Position numbers and translations under genes: made by a program. This document shows, in pieces, positions 1 through 5,929 of a DNA stretch of 6,310 nt (position 1 is its first letter; each line of letters begins with the position of its first letter). The stretch is from Chloroflexota bacterium (lineage in GTDB: Bacteria; Chloroflexota; Anaerolineae; Aggregatilineales; Phototrophicaceae), in contig JAEVZT010000601.1 of assembly GCA_023392115.1 (NCBI GenBank), forward strand, positions 1-6,310, read 5' to 3'. Under the pieces are notes generated by a model, which was not told the origin of the DNA, searched no databases, and saw only the letters and a program-made list of their open reading frames with translations.

Positions 1-1293
1 GGTGTAGACCATCGTCGGCTCGTTGTGGCATGCCCATGTGATGATCGACGGGTGGTTGGCGAGCATCTCGATCATCTCACGCTGGATGACGCGCGCGCGC
101 CCCTCGAACGCGGGCGAAGCGTCGTGAATCCAGTTCAGCTCGAAGTCCTGCCAGACGAGCATTCCGGCGCGGTCGCACAGATCGTACAATTCGGGCGGCG
201 AGACGTGGACGTGGACGCGCATCAGGTTGAGGTTCGCCTCGCGCGCCAAGGCGATGTCGCGCGCGAAGTCGTCAGTCGTAAGCTGCGACAGGTAAAGCGC
301 GGGGATGTACGACGCGCCGCGAATCGACACCGGGCGCTCGTTGATCCAGTAGGTGAAATGATCGGGCGCGCGTTCGAGGCGAACGGTACGGACGCCGAAC
401 ACCTCGTCCCGCGTGTCGATCACCTGCCCGCCGTCACACAGGGCGATTCGCAGGCGGTACAGGTCGGGCGCGCCGTGATCCCACGACCACCATAGGCGCG
501 GGTCGGGGATTGTCAGCGTTTCGCTGACGACGTGCGCCCCTTCCGACAACACCAGCGTCCGCTGGAACGTGACTCCCGCGCCGTCGTGCGTTTCCCCCGC
601 AATCTCGATCGCCAGTTTGCCGCGCCAGACCGCGCCGGTCGCGTTGCTGACGCGGATCGCCACATCGGCCCGCCCATCCAATTCGGTGCGAATACGGATG
701 CCGTCGACGCTCACCCCGCTGTCAAGCAGCAGCGACACCGGACGCCAGATGCCGATCGGGTTGACATCGGGCGGGATGACTCCTTCGCCGTGTTCATACA
801 AACCTTTAACCAGCCCGCGAATGACATGATCGCTTGGATACATGCCGCGCGGATTCGGCGCGTCCCACGGCGACGTGACGCGGAGGGTCAGCACGTTATC
901 GCCGCCGCGCCGCAGATGATCGGTCACGTCGAACGTGAATGGGGCGAAGTTGCCTTCGTGCTCGCCGATGTAGTGGTCGTTGAGCCAGACCTGCGCGAAA
1001 TAATCGACGGCGTCAAAGCGGAGGCGCGCGCGGCGGTAAGGCACATCGGGCGCGGTGATGAGCCGCCGGTACACCCACGCCTTGTGGTTCATCGGACGCA
1101 GATGTTCGCCCCAGTATGGGCGGTCAGGATGCAGCAGGGGCTGAAGGTGTCCGCAGTCAGGGATGTCGATCCAGCCGCCTTCAGACAGGGCGTCCAGCGG
1201 CGCATCGAGCGCGATGCTCTGAAGCCGCCAGCCGCCGGTGAGGCGGTGACTGTGCGCGGTTGTCGGTGGATCAAGGCGGCGAATATCGGTCAT
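1..1293 (-). CDS. Glycoside hydrolase family 2 enzyme (beta-mannosidase/beta-galactosidase type), N-terminal part, 3' end outside window
   Basis: The frame is open from an ATG at 1293 down to base 1 (431 codons, no stop), so the C-terminal part is missing. GH2 enzymes cleave beta-linked mannose, galactose, glucuronic acid or glucosamine with retention. Visible domains are an N-terminal jelly-roll sugar-binding domain at about residues 15-190 (WVYRR, FDAVDYFAQVWLNDHYIGEH, then GIWRPVSLLL), an immunoglobulin-like domain at about 191-303 (ending LWWSWDHGAPDLYRL...FGVRTV), and the start of the TIM barrel from about 315 (RGASYIPA, LMRVHVHV, LYDLCDRAGMLVWQDFE). The HNEP motif at 423-426 supplies the acid/base Glu425; the nucleophile Glu lies beyond the edge. 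There is no signal peptide, so a cytoplasmic enzyme is likely. The start is fixed by an in-frame TGA two codons upstream (1300-1302). No Shine-Dalgarno is visible. The barrel opening resembles beta-mannosidases, but the substrate is not certain. Confidence 0.93.
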   Translation of the reverse strand, partial: MTDIRRLDPPTTAHSHRLTGGWRLQSIALDAPLDALSEGGWIDIPDCGHLQPLLHPDRPYWGEHLRPMNHKAWVYRRLITAPDVPYRRARLRFDAVDYFAQVWLNDHYIGEHEGNFAPFTFDVTDHLRRGGDNVLTLRVTSPWDAPNPRGMYPSDHVIRGLVKGLYEHGEGVIPPDVNPIGIWRPVSLLLDSGVSVDGIRIRTELDGRADVAIRVSNATGAVWRGKLAIEIAGETHDGAGVTFQRTLVLSEGAHVVSETLTIPDPRLWWSWDHGAPDLYRLRIALCDGGQVIDTRDEVFGVRTVRLERAPDHFTYWINERPVSIRGASYIPALYLSQLTTDDFARDIALAREANLNLMRVHVHVSPPELYDLCDRAGMLVWQDFELNWIHDASPAFEGRARVIQREMIEMLANHPSIITWACHNEPTMVYT

Positions 1294-1312
1294 GGCGCAT
1301 CAATCGGAGTGG

Positions 1313-1336
1313 GACGCGGGGATCAAGCCCCGTGTC
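1313..1336. promoter_or_regulatory. Inverted repeat just upstream of the GH2 gene (possible operator or leader hairpin)
   Basis: Nine-base arms GACGCGGGG (1313-1321) and CCCCGTGTC (1328-1336) match at eight of nine positions around the 6-base loop ATCAAG. The repeat lies 19 bases upstream of the GH2 ATG on the minus strand. In minus-strand RNA it would form a GC-rich hairpin with one A-C mismatch. No T-run follows on either strand, so it does not look like a terminator. A repressor operator or a leader structure is possible; a function is inferred only from position and symmetry. Confidence 0.35.
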
Positions 1337-1443
1337 ACGCGGCGTAACGTCCGAATGATAGCGTGGAGGTCAGGGAAAGGAAAGTTCCGCCGGAGGCTTG
1401 AAGGCTTGTCTGATATTGATTTTCGCTTCGTTCTCGCTTGTGT

Positions 1444-1576
1444 AACCTCGCCCTGCTTGATGCGCAAGCCGGCCCTCTCGTGGCTTCGCTTAGGGAGAGG
1501 GACATGCGCCAGCGTGTTTTTGCCCCTCTCACGACGGAGAGGGGCAGTTGAGCGAAGCGAAACGGGGTGAGGTTTT
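1444..1576. repeat. Palindromic interspersed repeat (MITE/REP-like) with two internal hairpins
   Basis: The ends are imperfect terminal inverted repeats: AACCTCGCCCTG on the left, and AACCTCACCCCG when the right end is read on the other strand. Inside are two hairpins. One has CCCTCTC/GAGAGGG arms (1473-1479 with 1495-1501, 15-base loop). The other has nine-base arms GCCCCTCTC/GAGAGGGGC (1522-1530 with 1537-1545, loop ACGACG). A small inverted repeat, ACATGC/GCGTGT (1502-1517), sits near the centre, so the whole element is roughly symmetric around position 1510. It has no coding capacity. Similar CCTCACCCC...CCCCTCTCC intergenic repeats are familiar from Chloroflexota and other genomes. Lying directly 3' of the YceI gene, it could also stabilise or end that transcript, although no T-run follows the stems. 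Confidence 0.65.
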
Positions 1577-1616
1577 ACAGTGATTAAATGTGGTGCAGCA
1601 TCAGATCAGGCAAGTC

Positions 1617-2402
1617 TTACTCCGCCGCGACTGCCGTGAACTCAATGTCCAGCGTCACGTCTTCGGCGACGTTCGCTACGCCGGGCGCGCTCGGGATCGT
1701 CATCTGGTACATGGCGCGCTGGACAACGGTCGTCGCCAGCCCTTCGATCTCGGTTTCGGACACCGGCGTCGCCGTCACGTCAAAGGTGACGCTGTTGGTG
1801 ATGCCGCGCACCGTCAGATCGCCGGTGATCTGGAACGTAAACGCTTCGCCGATTGTCACGCTGTCGGGCAGCCCGGAGAGCGAGGTCGGCGCGAACTCGG
1901 CGAACTCGTAATCATCCTGCGCCGACAGCAGAATTTGACCACGAATGGCGCGGTTACGCATTTCGTTGTCGGTCGCCAGCGTGCGCGCGTTGATGCGGAC
2001 GACGCCGACCCGCGACGCCGACGGATTGTCAAAATTCACTAAAATCTGCCCGGCGACCTGATCCGTCCGCCCGATGACGGTTGTCGGCTGACCGCGCAGT
2101 TCTTCAGTCAACGTAAAACGAACTTGCGACTCTTCCGGCACGATATTAAAGATCACGCCCTGCGATTCGCTCGACTCTGCCACATCCGACGCGCCTGCCG
2201 CGTCGGCGACCACCGCTTCGGCTGTCGCTTCTTCAACTGCGGAGACTGCCAACGTCGGCGCGTCGATCTCGCGGCTCGCCTCGCCGCTGCCGCCGGTCAC
2301 GTAGATGTAGCCGAACGCCGCAGCGCCGAGCAGCACGATAACGGCGACTATTCCGATGATAATCCGCGTGGTACCGCCGCTGCGATTGGTTCTTCCAGCC
2401 AT
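1617..2402 (-). CDS. Membrane-anchored YceI-domain protein
   Basis: The protein has 261 residues. It starts with a basic segment (MAGRTNRSGGTTR), followed by a transmembrane helix at about 14-34 (IIIGIVAVIVLLG...), an Ala/Glu/Ser-rich acidic linker at about 38-82, and a YceI domain at about 83-258. YceI features are FNIVPEESQVRFTL at the start, GRTDQVAGQI, the TDNEMRNRAIRG segment, and the late GDLTVRGITNSVTFDV motif. YceI proteins form a lipocalin-like barrel that binds isoprenoid or other lipid-like ligands. The common form is secreted through a signal peptide, whereas here the helix has no clear cleavage site and probably stays as an anchor with the barrel outside. The ATG at 2402 is chosen because GAGAGG lies 5 bases upstream; an in-frame TTG at 2429 would add nine residues and lacks such a site. 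The gene is 93 bases downstream of the TIR-WD40 gene on the same strand, so co-transcription is possible. The ligand is unknown. Confidence 0.9.
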   Translation of the reverse strand: MAGRTNRSGGTTRIIIGIVAVIVLLGAAAFGYIYVTGGSGEASREIDAPTLAVSAVEEATAEAVVADAAGASDVAESSESQGVIFNIVPEESQVRFTLTEELRGQPTTVIGRTDQVAGQILVNFDNPSASRVGVVRINARTLATDNEMRNRAIRGQILLSAQDDYEFAEFAPTSLSGLPDSVTIGEAFTFQITGDLTVRGITNSVTFDVTATPVSETEIEGLATTVVQRAMYQMTIPSAPGVANVAEDVTLDIEFTAVAAE

Positions 2403-2495
2403 GCTTGCCTCTCTATGTGCAATTGCCAACGGTTATAGGGCTAATCGCTAGGATAGCCGGAAGCAGATTGCTTTGCGCGGGTTGCTCATCGTTTT
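2403..2495. other. Short spacer between the TIR-WD40 and YceI genes
   Basis: These 93 bases contain two weak inverted repeats: AAGCA/TGCTT around GAT (2461-2473) and an imperfect 20-base one (2439-2458, GGCTA/TAGCC with offset arms). Neither is followed by a T-run on the minus strand, so an intrinsic terminator is not supported. A TATAAC hexamer on the minus strand (plus 2431-2436) has no good -35 partner. The gap allows either read-through from the TIR-WD40 gene or a weak separate promoter. Confidence 0.4.
2408..2413 (-). promoter_or_regulatory. Shine-Dalgarno site of the YceI gene
   Basis: GAGAGG on the minus strand lies 5 bases before the ATG at 2402. It decides between this ATG and the upstream in-frame TTG at 2429. 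Confidence 0.6.
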
Positions 2496-5400
2496 CTAAG
2501 TCTCGCAGAGGGGCGGCACGCGGTACTGGCTGCGCTCGCCGCAGGTCAAGTCGCGCACGTAGCGCTGCCCCGGCAGCCAGTCGATGATCGCCGCCGGATC
2601 GAGCGCGACCTGCCACTCGACGATCGCCCCGTCGCGCGAGGCGGACAGCGCCGTCCCCGCCCCCGGTCGATAGACAGCGGCGGTCACATCGTCGCTGTGT
2701 CCTTCGAGCTTGAGGATTTCGTCGCCGGTGTTCACATCCCACAGGCGCATGGTATCGTCGAATGACGCGCTCAGGATCGTGCTTTCATCAGGGCTGTAGG
2801 CGATCGTCCGCAGCACGTCGCTGTGCCCGACGAAACGGCGCAGCTCCGTCCCTGTCGCCACGTCCCACAGCACGCCGATGAAATCCTGCCCGCCGGAGAT
2901 CGCCCGCGAGCCGTCGGCGCTGAACGCCAGCGAATCCACTGCCGCCGTGTGCGCGCCGGTGAAGCGGCGGATGATTTCGCCGGTCGTCATGTCCCACAGG
3001 ATCGCTTCGCCCTGTGCCGCCTCATCGCCGCCGCCGGACAGAATCATCGAGCCGTCGGGACTGAAGACCGCCGCCAGCGCCGGACCGGTGTGCCCGACGT
3101 ACTCGCGGAGTGTTTCGCCGGTTTCCAGATCGAGCAGGTAAACAATTTTGCCGGCGTTGGCAAACTCAAATCCGAACTTCGTGACCAGCGCCGCGTTCCC
3201 GTCAGGGCTAAAAGCAACGCTTGGGATGACGAGCGCTTCCATGTCGATCGCGCGGATTTCTTCGCCGGTTTCCAAATCCCACAGGCGCACCGTGCCGTCC
3301 CACCCGCCGGAGAGCGCCCGCCGCTCGTCCGGGCTGAAGGCGACGCTGGCGACGGAAGCGCCGTGCCCTTCAAGGCGCTGGATCACCTCGCCGGTTTCCA
3401 GATCCCACAGCAGGACGGCGGGATCAGCGTCGCTGCCGCCGGAGAGCGCGCGCCGTCCGTCGGAACTGACGGCGATGCTGGCGACTCCACTGTTATTGTT
3501 GTAGCCGCGCAGGGCGCGAATCTGCGCGCCGCCGCTGACGTGCCAGCGGCGCAGCGTCCCGTCCTGTGACGCCGAAATCAGCGTCTGTCCGTCCGGCGCG
3601 AACGCCGACTGAAACACCGGCGCGGCGTGCCCGACAAGCCGGCGGATGACCTGCCCATCGCCAACATCCAGCATATAGACAATTGAATCGAAGGTTGAAG
3701 CCGCCAGCACACGCCCGTTCGGGTGCAGCGCGATGTCATCCACGCGCGCCGATCGATCGCCAACGGCGATCCTTCGCGCTGCCTCGCCCGTCTCGATATC
3801 CCAGATGAAAACCGCGCCGAAATTCGTCCCGCCGATGACCTGCGTCTCGTCGGCGCTGAAGGCGACGCCGCGAATATCGGGGTCAGCCTCATCCGCTTCT
3901 TCGACCGGACCAAAGACCTGTACGGTTTCGCCGGTCTTGACTTCCCACAGGCGAACCGTCGCATCCGCCGATCCGGTCAGCAGATACTGACCGTCGCTGC
4001 TGAACTCGACCTCGGTCACGCCGTCCTCGTGACCTTCGTAGGTTACGATCTGCGCGCCCGTGTTGACATTCCACAGGAGCAGATTGTTGTTCGACCCGCT
4101 GTGTCCGCTCGCCGCCAGCGCCCCGTCTGGGCTGAAGGCGACAGCGTGTGTCAAGAGTCGGGTTCGCATGCGCCGGAGTTCGGTCCAGTTGTCGACATCC
4201 CAGACGAGAACCGATCCGTCAGCCAAGCCGACGAGGGCGATATTGCCCGTCCGTTCCGGGTTGGGCGTGAAGTCGATCGCGTAGACAGCGCCGAGGTTCA
4301 CGGAAGTTGAGCCGACCTGTTCAAGCGCCGCGCCGAAATTCTGCTGCTGGAGCAGCGCGCCGGTTTGCGCGTCCCACAGGATCAGGTTGCCGTCATAACC
4401 GCCTGACAGCATGAGCCGCCCGTCGGCGCTGACGGCGGTCGCGTTGACCCAGTTGCTGTGACCCTCGAAGACCAACTGCGTCCCCGGCGCGTATGCCGAC
4501 GCGATCAGGCTGTAGCGGGCGAGCAGCGGCGGGTCGGGGATTGTGTTCGCCTGAAGCGCCAGCGCCAGCGCCAGATCGCCGTTCTGCGCGTCGAGCGCCT
4601 GCCGGGCAGATGCCGCCAGCGCCAGACTCTGCGATTCGGCGGCATTGCGTTCAGACGTTGCCTGTGCCGCGACGGCGGTCGCCGCCCCCTGCGCGACTTC
4701 CGTCCCGCGCTGCTCCGACAAACCGAGGGCATTGGTTGCCGTTGCTGCCTGCTGCGCCACTTGCGTGCCGCGGATTTCAGACAAACCAAGCGCATGGGTC
4801 GCCGTCGCCGCCCCCTGCGCGACCGCCGTCCCGCGCACCTCGGATAATCCAAGCGCGTTGGTGGCAGTCGCTGCCTGCTGCGCGACCTCTGTCCCGCGTA
4901 TTTCGGACAAACCCAGCGCGTGAGTCGCCGTCGCCGCGCCCTGCGCGACTGCCGTCCCGCGCATATCCGATTCGGCGCGCCGGTTTTCAGCCTCGTTGAA
5001 GAGCAGGAAGGCGATCACGGCGAGGACGGCGGTCACGGCGAGCGCCGCCGACACTCCGCCGAGCAGGGCGCGCTGGCGGCTGCTGGCAGCCCTGCGGCTG
5101 GCGAGGATGTATTCGGTTTGCAGTTCAATCGGCTTCGGCTCTTTGCCACCGCTCGCCGCCAGCCAGCGCTCGGCGTTGTTCAGGTCGTCGCCGCGCAGCA
5201 GATAGCTGTCGTTCCGGTCGCGAATTTCCCATTCGCGCGCGCGGACGAGCAGGCGGGTATGCCCGCGCACGTAGTCGAGGTCGACGTTCAGCACGTCGAT
5301 CAGGTCGGCGAACGTTTTGTCGAAGTCGTCAGTTTCGCGGAAGTAGAGCCAGTTGTGCCGTGCCAGCGCCTTGTGCATCTGATCGGGCGGCACTTCGCGG

Positions 5401-5669
5401 CGCACCACCGGGATCAGCCGCTTGTGCGTGGCGACGGCGTACTCGACCTCGTTGTTGCACACCGGCGACGTGACCGAGTCCGGGCTGATGACGAAAATGA
5501 AGTTGTTCGCCGCGTCAATGCCGCGCCGAATTTCATCCCACCATTCCGCCGTAAGCGGAATATCCTGCCAGTCAACCCACGTGTCGCGCTCAATCGCATG
5601 CAGCGCGTCGTGAAGCCTGTGGACAAACTCGCTGTCTTTGCGCGAGTAGGAGATAAAAACGTCGGTCAT
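2496..5669 (-). CDS. TIR domain - transmembrane helix - tandem repeats - double WD40 propeller protein
   Basis: The protein has 1057 residues. Residues 1-130 form a TIR domain: DVFISYSRKD opens strand A, and WVDWQDIP, FIFVISPDS and SPVCNNEVEYA follow. Glu74 sits where bacterial TIR NADases keep their catalytic Glu. Residues 131-201 form a conserved-looking linker (RLLVRAREWE, LLRGDDLNNAERWL, EPKPIELQTEYILASR). One transmembrane helix follows at about 203-224 (LGGVSAALAVTAVLAVIAFL). Basic residues before it (SRRAASSRQR) predict TIR inside and the rest outside. Residues 237-341 are five 21-residue repeats. Residues 342-396 are helical (SLALAASARQAL, DLALALALQA). From 398 to about 1030 I count 14 WD40 repeats, many ending LWD-TG-E, enough for two seven-bladed propellers. 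The tail WLPGQRYVRDLTCGERSQYR...PLC holds the only two cysteines outside the TIR domain (1043, 1055). The start is ATG 5669, where the TIR domain begins; the in-frame TTG at 5714 lies upstream of a TATAAT box. It may be a membrane sensor with an NAD-cleaving or scaffolding TIR; ligand and role are unknown. Confidence 0.95.
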   Translation of the reverse strand: MTDVFISYSRKDSEFVHRLHDALHAIERDTWVDWQDIPLTAEWWDEIRRGIDAANNFIFVISPDSVTSPVCNNEVEYAVATHKRLIPVVRREVPPDQMHKALARHNWLYFRETDDFDKTFADLIDVLNVDLDYVRGHTRLLVRAREWEIRDRNDSYLLRGDDLNNAERWLAASGGKEPKPIELQTEYILASRRAASSRQRALLGGVSAALAVTAVLAVIAFLLFNEAENRRAESDMRGTAVAQGAATATHALGLSEIRGTEVAQQAATATNALGLSEVRGTAVAQGAATATHALGLSEIRGTQVAQQAATATNALGLSEQRGTEVAQGAATAVAAQATSERNAAESQSLALAASARQALDAQNGDLALALALQANTIPDPPLLARYSLIASAYAPGTQLVFEGHSNWVNATAVSADGRLMLSGGYDGNLILWDAQTGALLQQQNFGAALEQVGSTSVNLGAVYAIDFTPNPERTGNIALVGLADGSVLVWDVDNWTELRRMRTRLLTHAVAFSPDGALAASGHSGSNNNLLLWNVNTGAQIVTYEGHEDGVTEVEFSSDGQYLLTGSADATVRLWEVKTGETVQVFGPVEEADEADPDIRGVAFSADETQVIGGTNFGAVFIWDIETGEAARRIAVGDRSARVDDIALHPNGRVLAASTFDSIVYMLDVGDGQVIRRLVGHAAPVFQSAFAPDGQTLISASQDGTLRRWHVSGGAQIRALRGYNNNSGVASIAVSSDGRRALSGGSDADPAVLLWDLETGEVIQRLEGHGASVASVAFSPDERRALSGGWDGTVRLWDLETGEEIRAIDMEALVIPSVAFSPDGNAALVTKFGFEFANAGKIVYLLDLETGETLREYVGHTGPALAAVFSPDGSMILSGGGDEAAQGEAILWDMTTGEIIRRFTGAHTAAVDSLAFSADGSRAISGGQDFIGVLWDVATGTELRRFVGHSDVLRTIAYSPDESTILSASFDDTMRLWDVNTGDEILKLEGHSDDVTAAVYRPGAGTALSASRDGAIVEWQVALDPAAIIDWLPGQRYVRDLTCGERSQYRVPPLCET
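4647..4961 (-). repeat. Five in-frame 63-bp tandem repeats within the TIR-WD40 gene
   Basis: Residues 237-341 of the TIR-WD40 protein consist of five 21-residue units starting RGT, with the pattern RGT-x-VAQ-x-AATAT-x-ALGLSE-x. Units 1 and 3 are identical at protein level. Units 2 and 4 (QQAATATN type) differ at only two positions. Unit 5 is diverged after AATA. The alternation implies that a 42-residue (126-bp) pair was duplicated. Twenty-one residues equal three heptads, and the Ala/Leu-rich composition suggests a helical stalk just outside the membrane. Because the array is coding and in frame, it is not a CRISPR or intergenic satellite. Confidence 0.92.
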
Positions 5670-5702
5670 GGTGCTCTCACGAGATGATGCCGTGCAGGGT
5701 TC

Positions 5703-5708
5703 ATTATA
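5703..5708 (-). promoter_or_regulatory. Candidate -10 box for the TIR-WD40 gene
   Basis: A perfect TATAAT reads on the minus strand 33 bases before the ATG at 5669, which would give a leader of about 25-30 bases. The upstream 16-19 base spacing falls in GC-rich DNA with no TTGACA-like -35, so if used it would need an activator or another sigma factor. Evidence is the hexamer and its position only. Confidence 0.4.
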
Positions 5709-5775
5709 TGCCAAATCCCCCGGAGCGGCGCGCGGACGCGCAGCGGCGCAAATTTGTTATATACTGCTAAAAGCA

Positions 5776-5793
5776 CCAAACAGGGGGGTTTGG
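5776..5793. promoter_or_regulatory. Perfect 6-bp inverted repeat in the divergent intergenic region (possible operator)
   Basis: CCAAAC (5776-5781) and GTTTGG (5788-5793) flank the loop AGGGGG. The repeat sits in a region of lower GC next to TGTTATATA, about where a repressor of the plus-strand glycosidase gene could bind. There is no T-run on the plus strand. On the minus strand a short TTTT comes four bases later, too far from a weak stem for a convincing terminator. Confidence 0.25.
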
Positions 5794-5917
5794 GGAAACA
5801 CGCTACCTCATCATGCGGTTTACAGGCGGCAGCTACGCCGCCCGTGCCACATGAACACCACCGCATCTGTATACCCGAACTGCCGTTCAAGCACACACGA
5901 TCAGCTAGAGTCATTTC

Positions 5918-5923
5918 AGGGAG
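5918..5923 (+). promoter_or_regulatory. Shine-Dalgarno site of the GH5-like gene
   Basis: AGGGAG lies 6 bases before the ATG at 5930 and supports that start. Confidence 0.7.
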
Positions 5924-5929
5924 TTGACG

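Larger units (their letters stand above)
1294..1616. other. Non-coding interval between the GH2 and YceI genes
   Basis: This 323-base stretch separates two minus-strand genes and should contain the GH2 promoter. I see no convincing gene in it; short open frames on both strands have no start signal or recognisable protein. It contains the inverted repeat at 1313-1336 and the palindromic element at 1444-1576. A TATCAT hexamer reading on the minus strand (plus 1355-1360) could be a -10 box for GH2, but no good -35 sits at the proper distance, so it is not called separately. Confidence 0.6.
5670..5929. other. Divergent intergenic region between the TIR-WD40 and GH5-like genes
   Basis: These 260 bases must carry promoters for both outward-facing genes. 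Visible items are the minus-strand TATAAT (5703-5708); a direct repeat AGCGGCGC at 5724-5731 and 5742-5749 (18-base step); TGTTATATA at 5755-5763, which fits an extended -10 on the plus strand without a clear -35; and a perfect inverted repeat CCAAAC/GTTTGG around AGGGGG (5776-5793). The direct and inverted repeats could be regulator sites. No gene is seen here. Confidence 0.45.

Noticed and set aside
25..1347. Plus-strand open frames of 156 and 271 codons over the left end
   Set aside because: They are antisense to the GH2 gene, whose domains and acid/base motif are unmistakable.
1522..1545. Intrinsic terminator from the nine-base-arm hairpin
   Set aside because: The T-run lies before the stem on the plus strand, and an A-run follows it on the minus strand, so neither direction fits the usual stem-then-U-tract layout.
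2403..2429. Nine-codon longer start (TTG at 2429) for the YceI protein
   Set aside because: ATG 2402 has GAGAGG at good spacing and puts basic residues directly before the membrane helix.
2439..2473. Terminator between the TIR-WD40 and YceI genes
   Set aside because: The stems are short or imperfect and no T-run follows on the minus strand.
2823..3569. Plus-strand open frame of 248 codons opposite the WD40 region
   Set aside because: Its repetitive Phe-Ala-Gly-Phe-Gln-Ile content is the mirror of the repeated WD40 codons; no independent coding evidence.
4647..4961. CRISPR-like or satellite repeat array
   Set aside because: The units are directly adjacent with no unique spacers, are in frame and encode a regular 21-residue protein repeat.
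4920..5687. Long plus-strand open frame of 255 codons opposite the TIR region
   Set aside because: It is antisense to a clear TIR domain and its protein shows no recognisable motif. Long antisense frames are expected in GC-rich genes.
5670..5714. Fifteen-codon longer start (TTG at 5714) for the TIR-WD40 protein
   Set aside because: The extension would begin upstream of the TATAAT box and adds residues before a normal TIR N-terminus; ATG 5669 fits the family.
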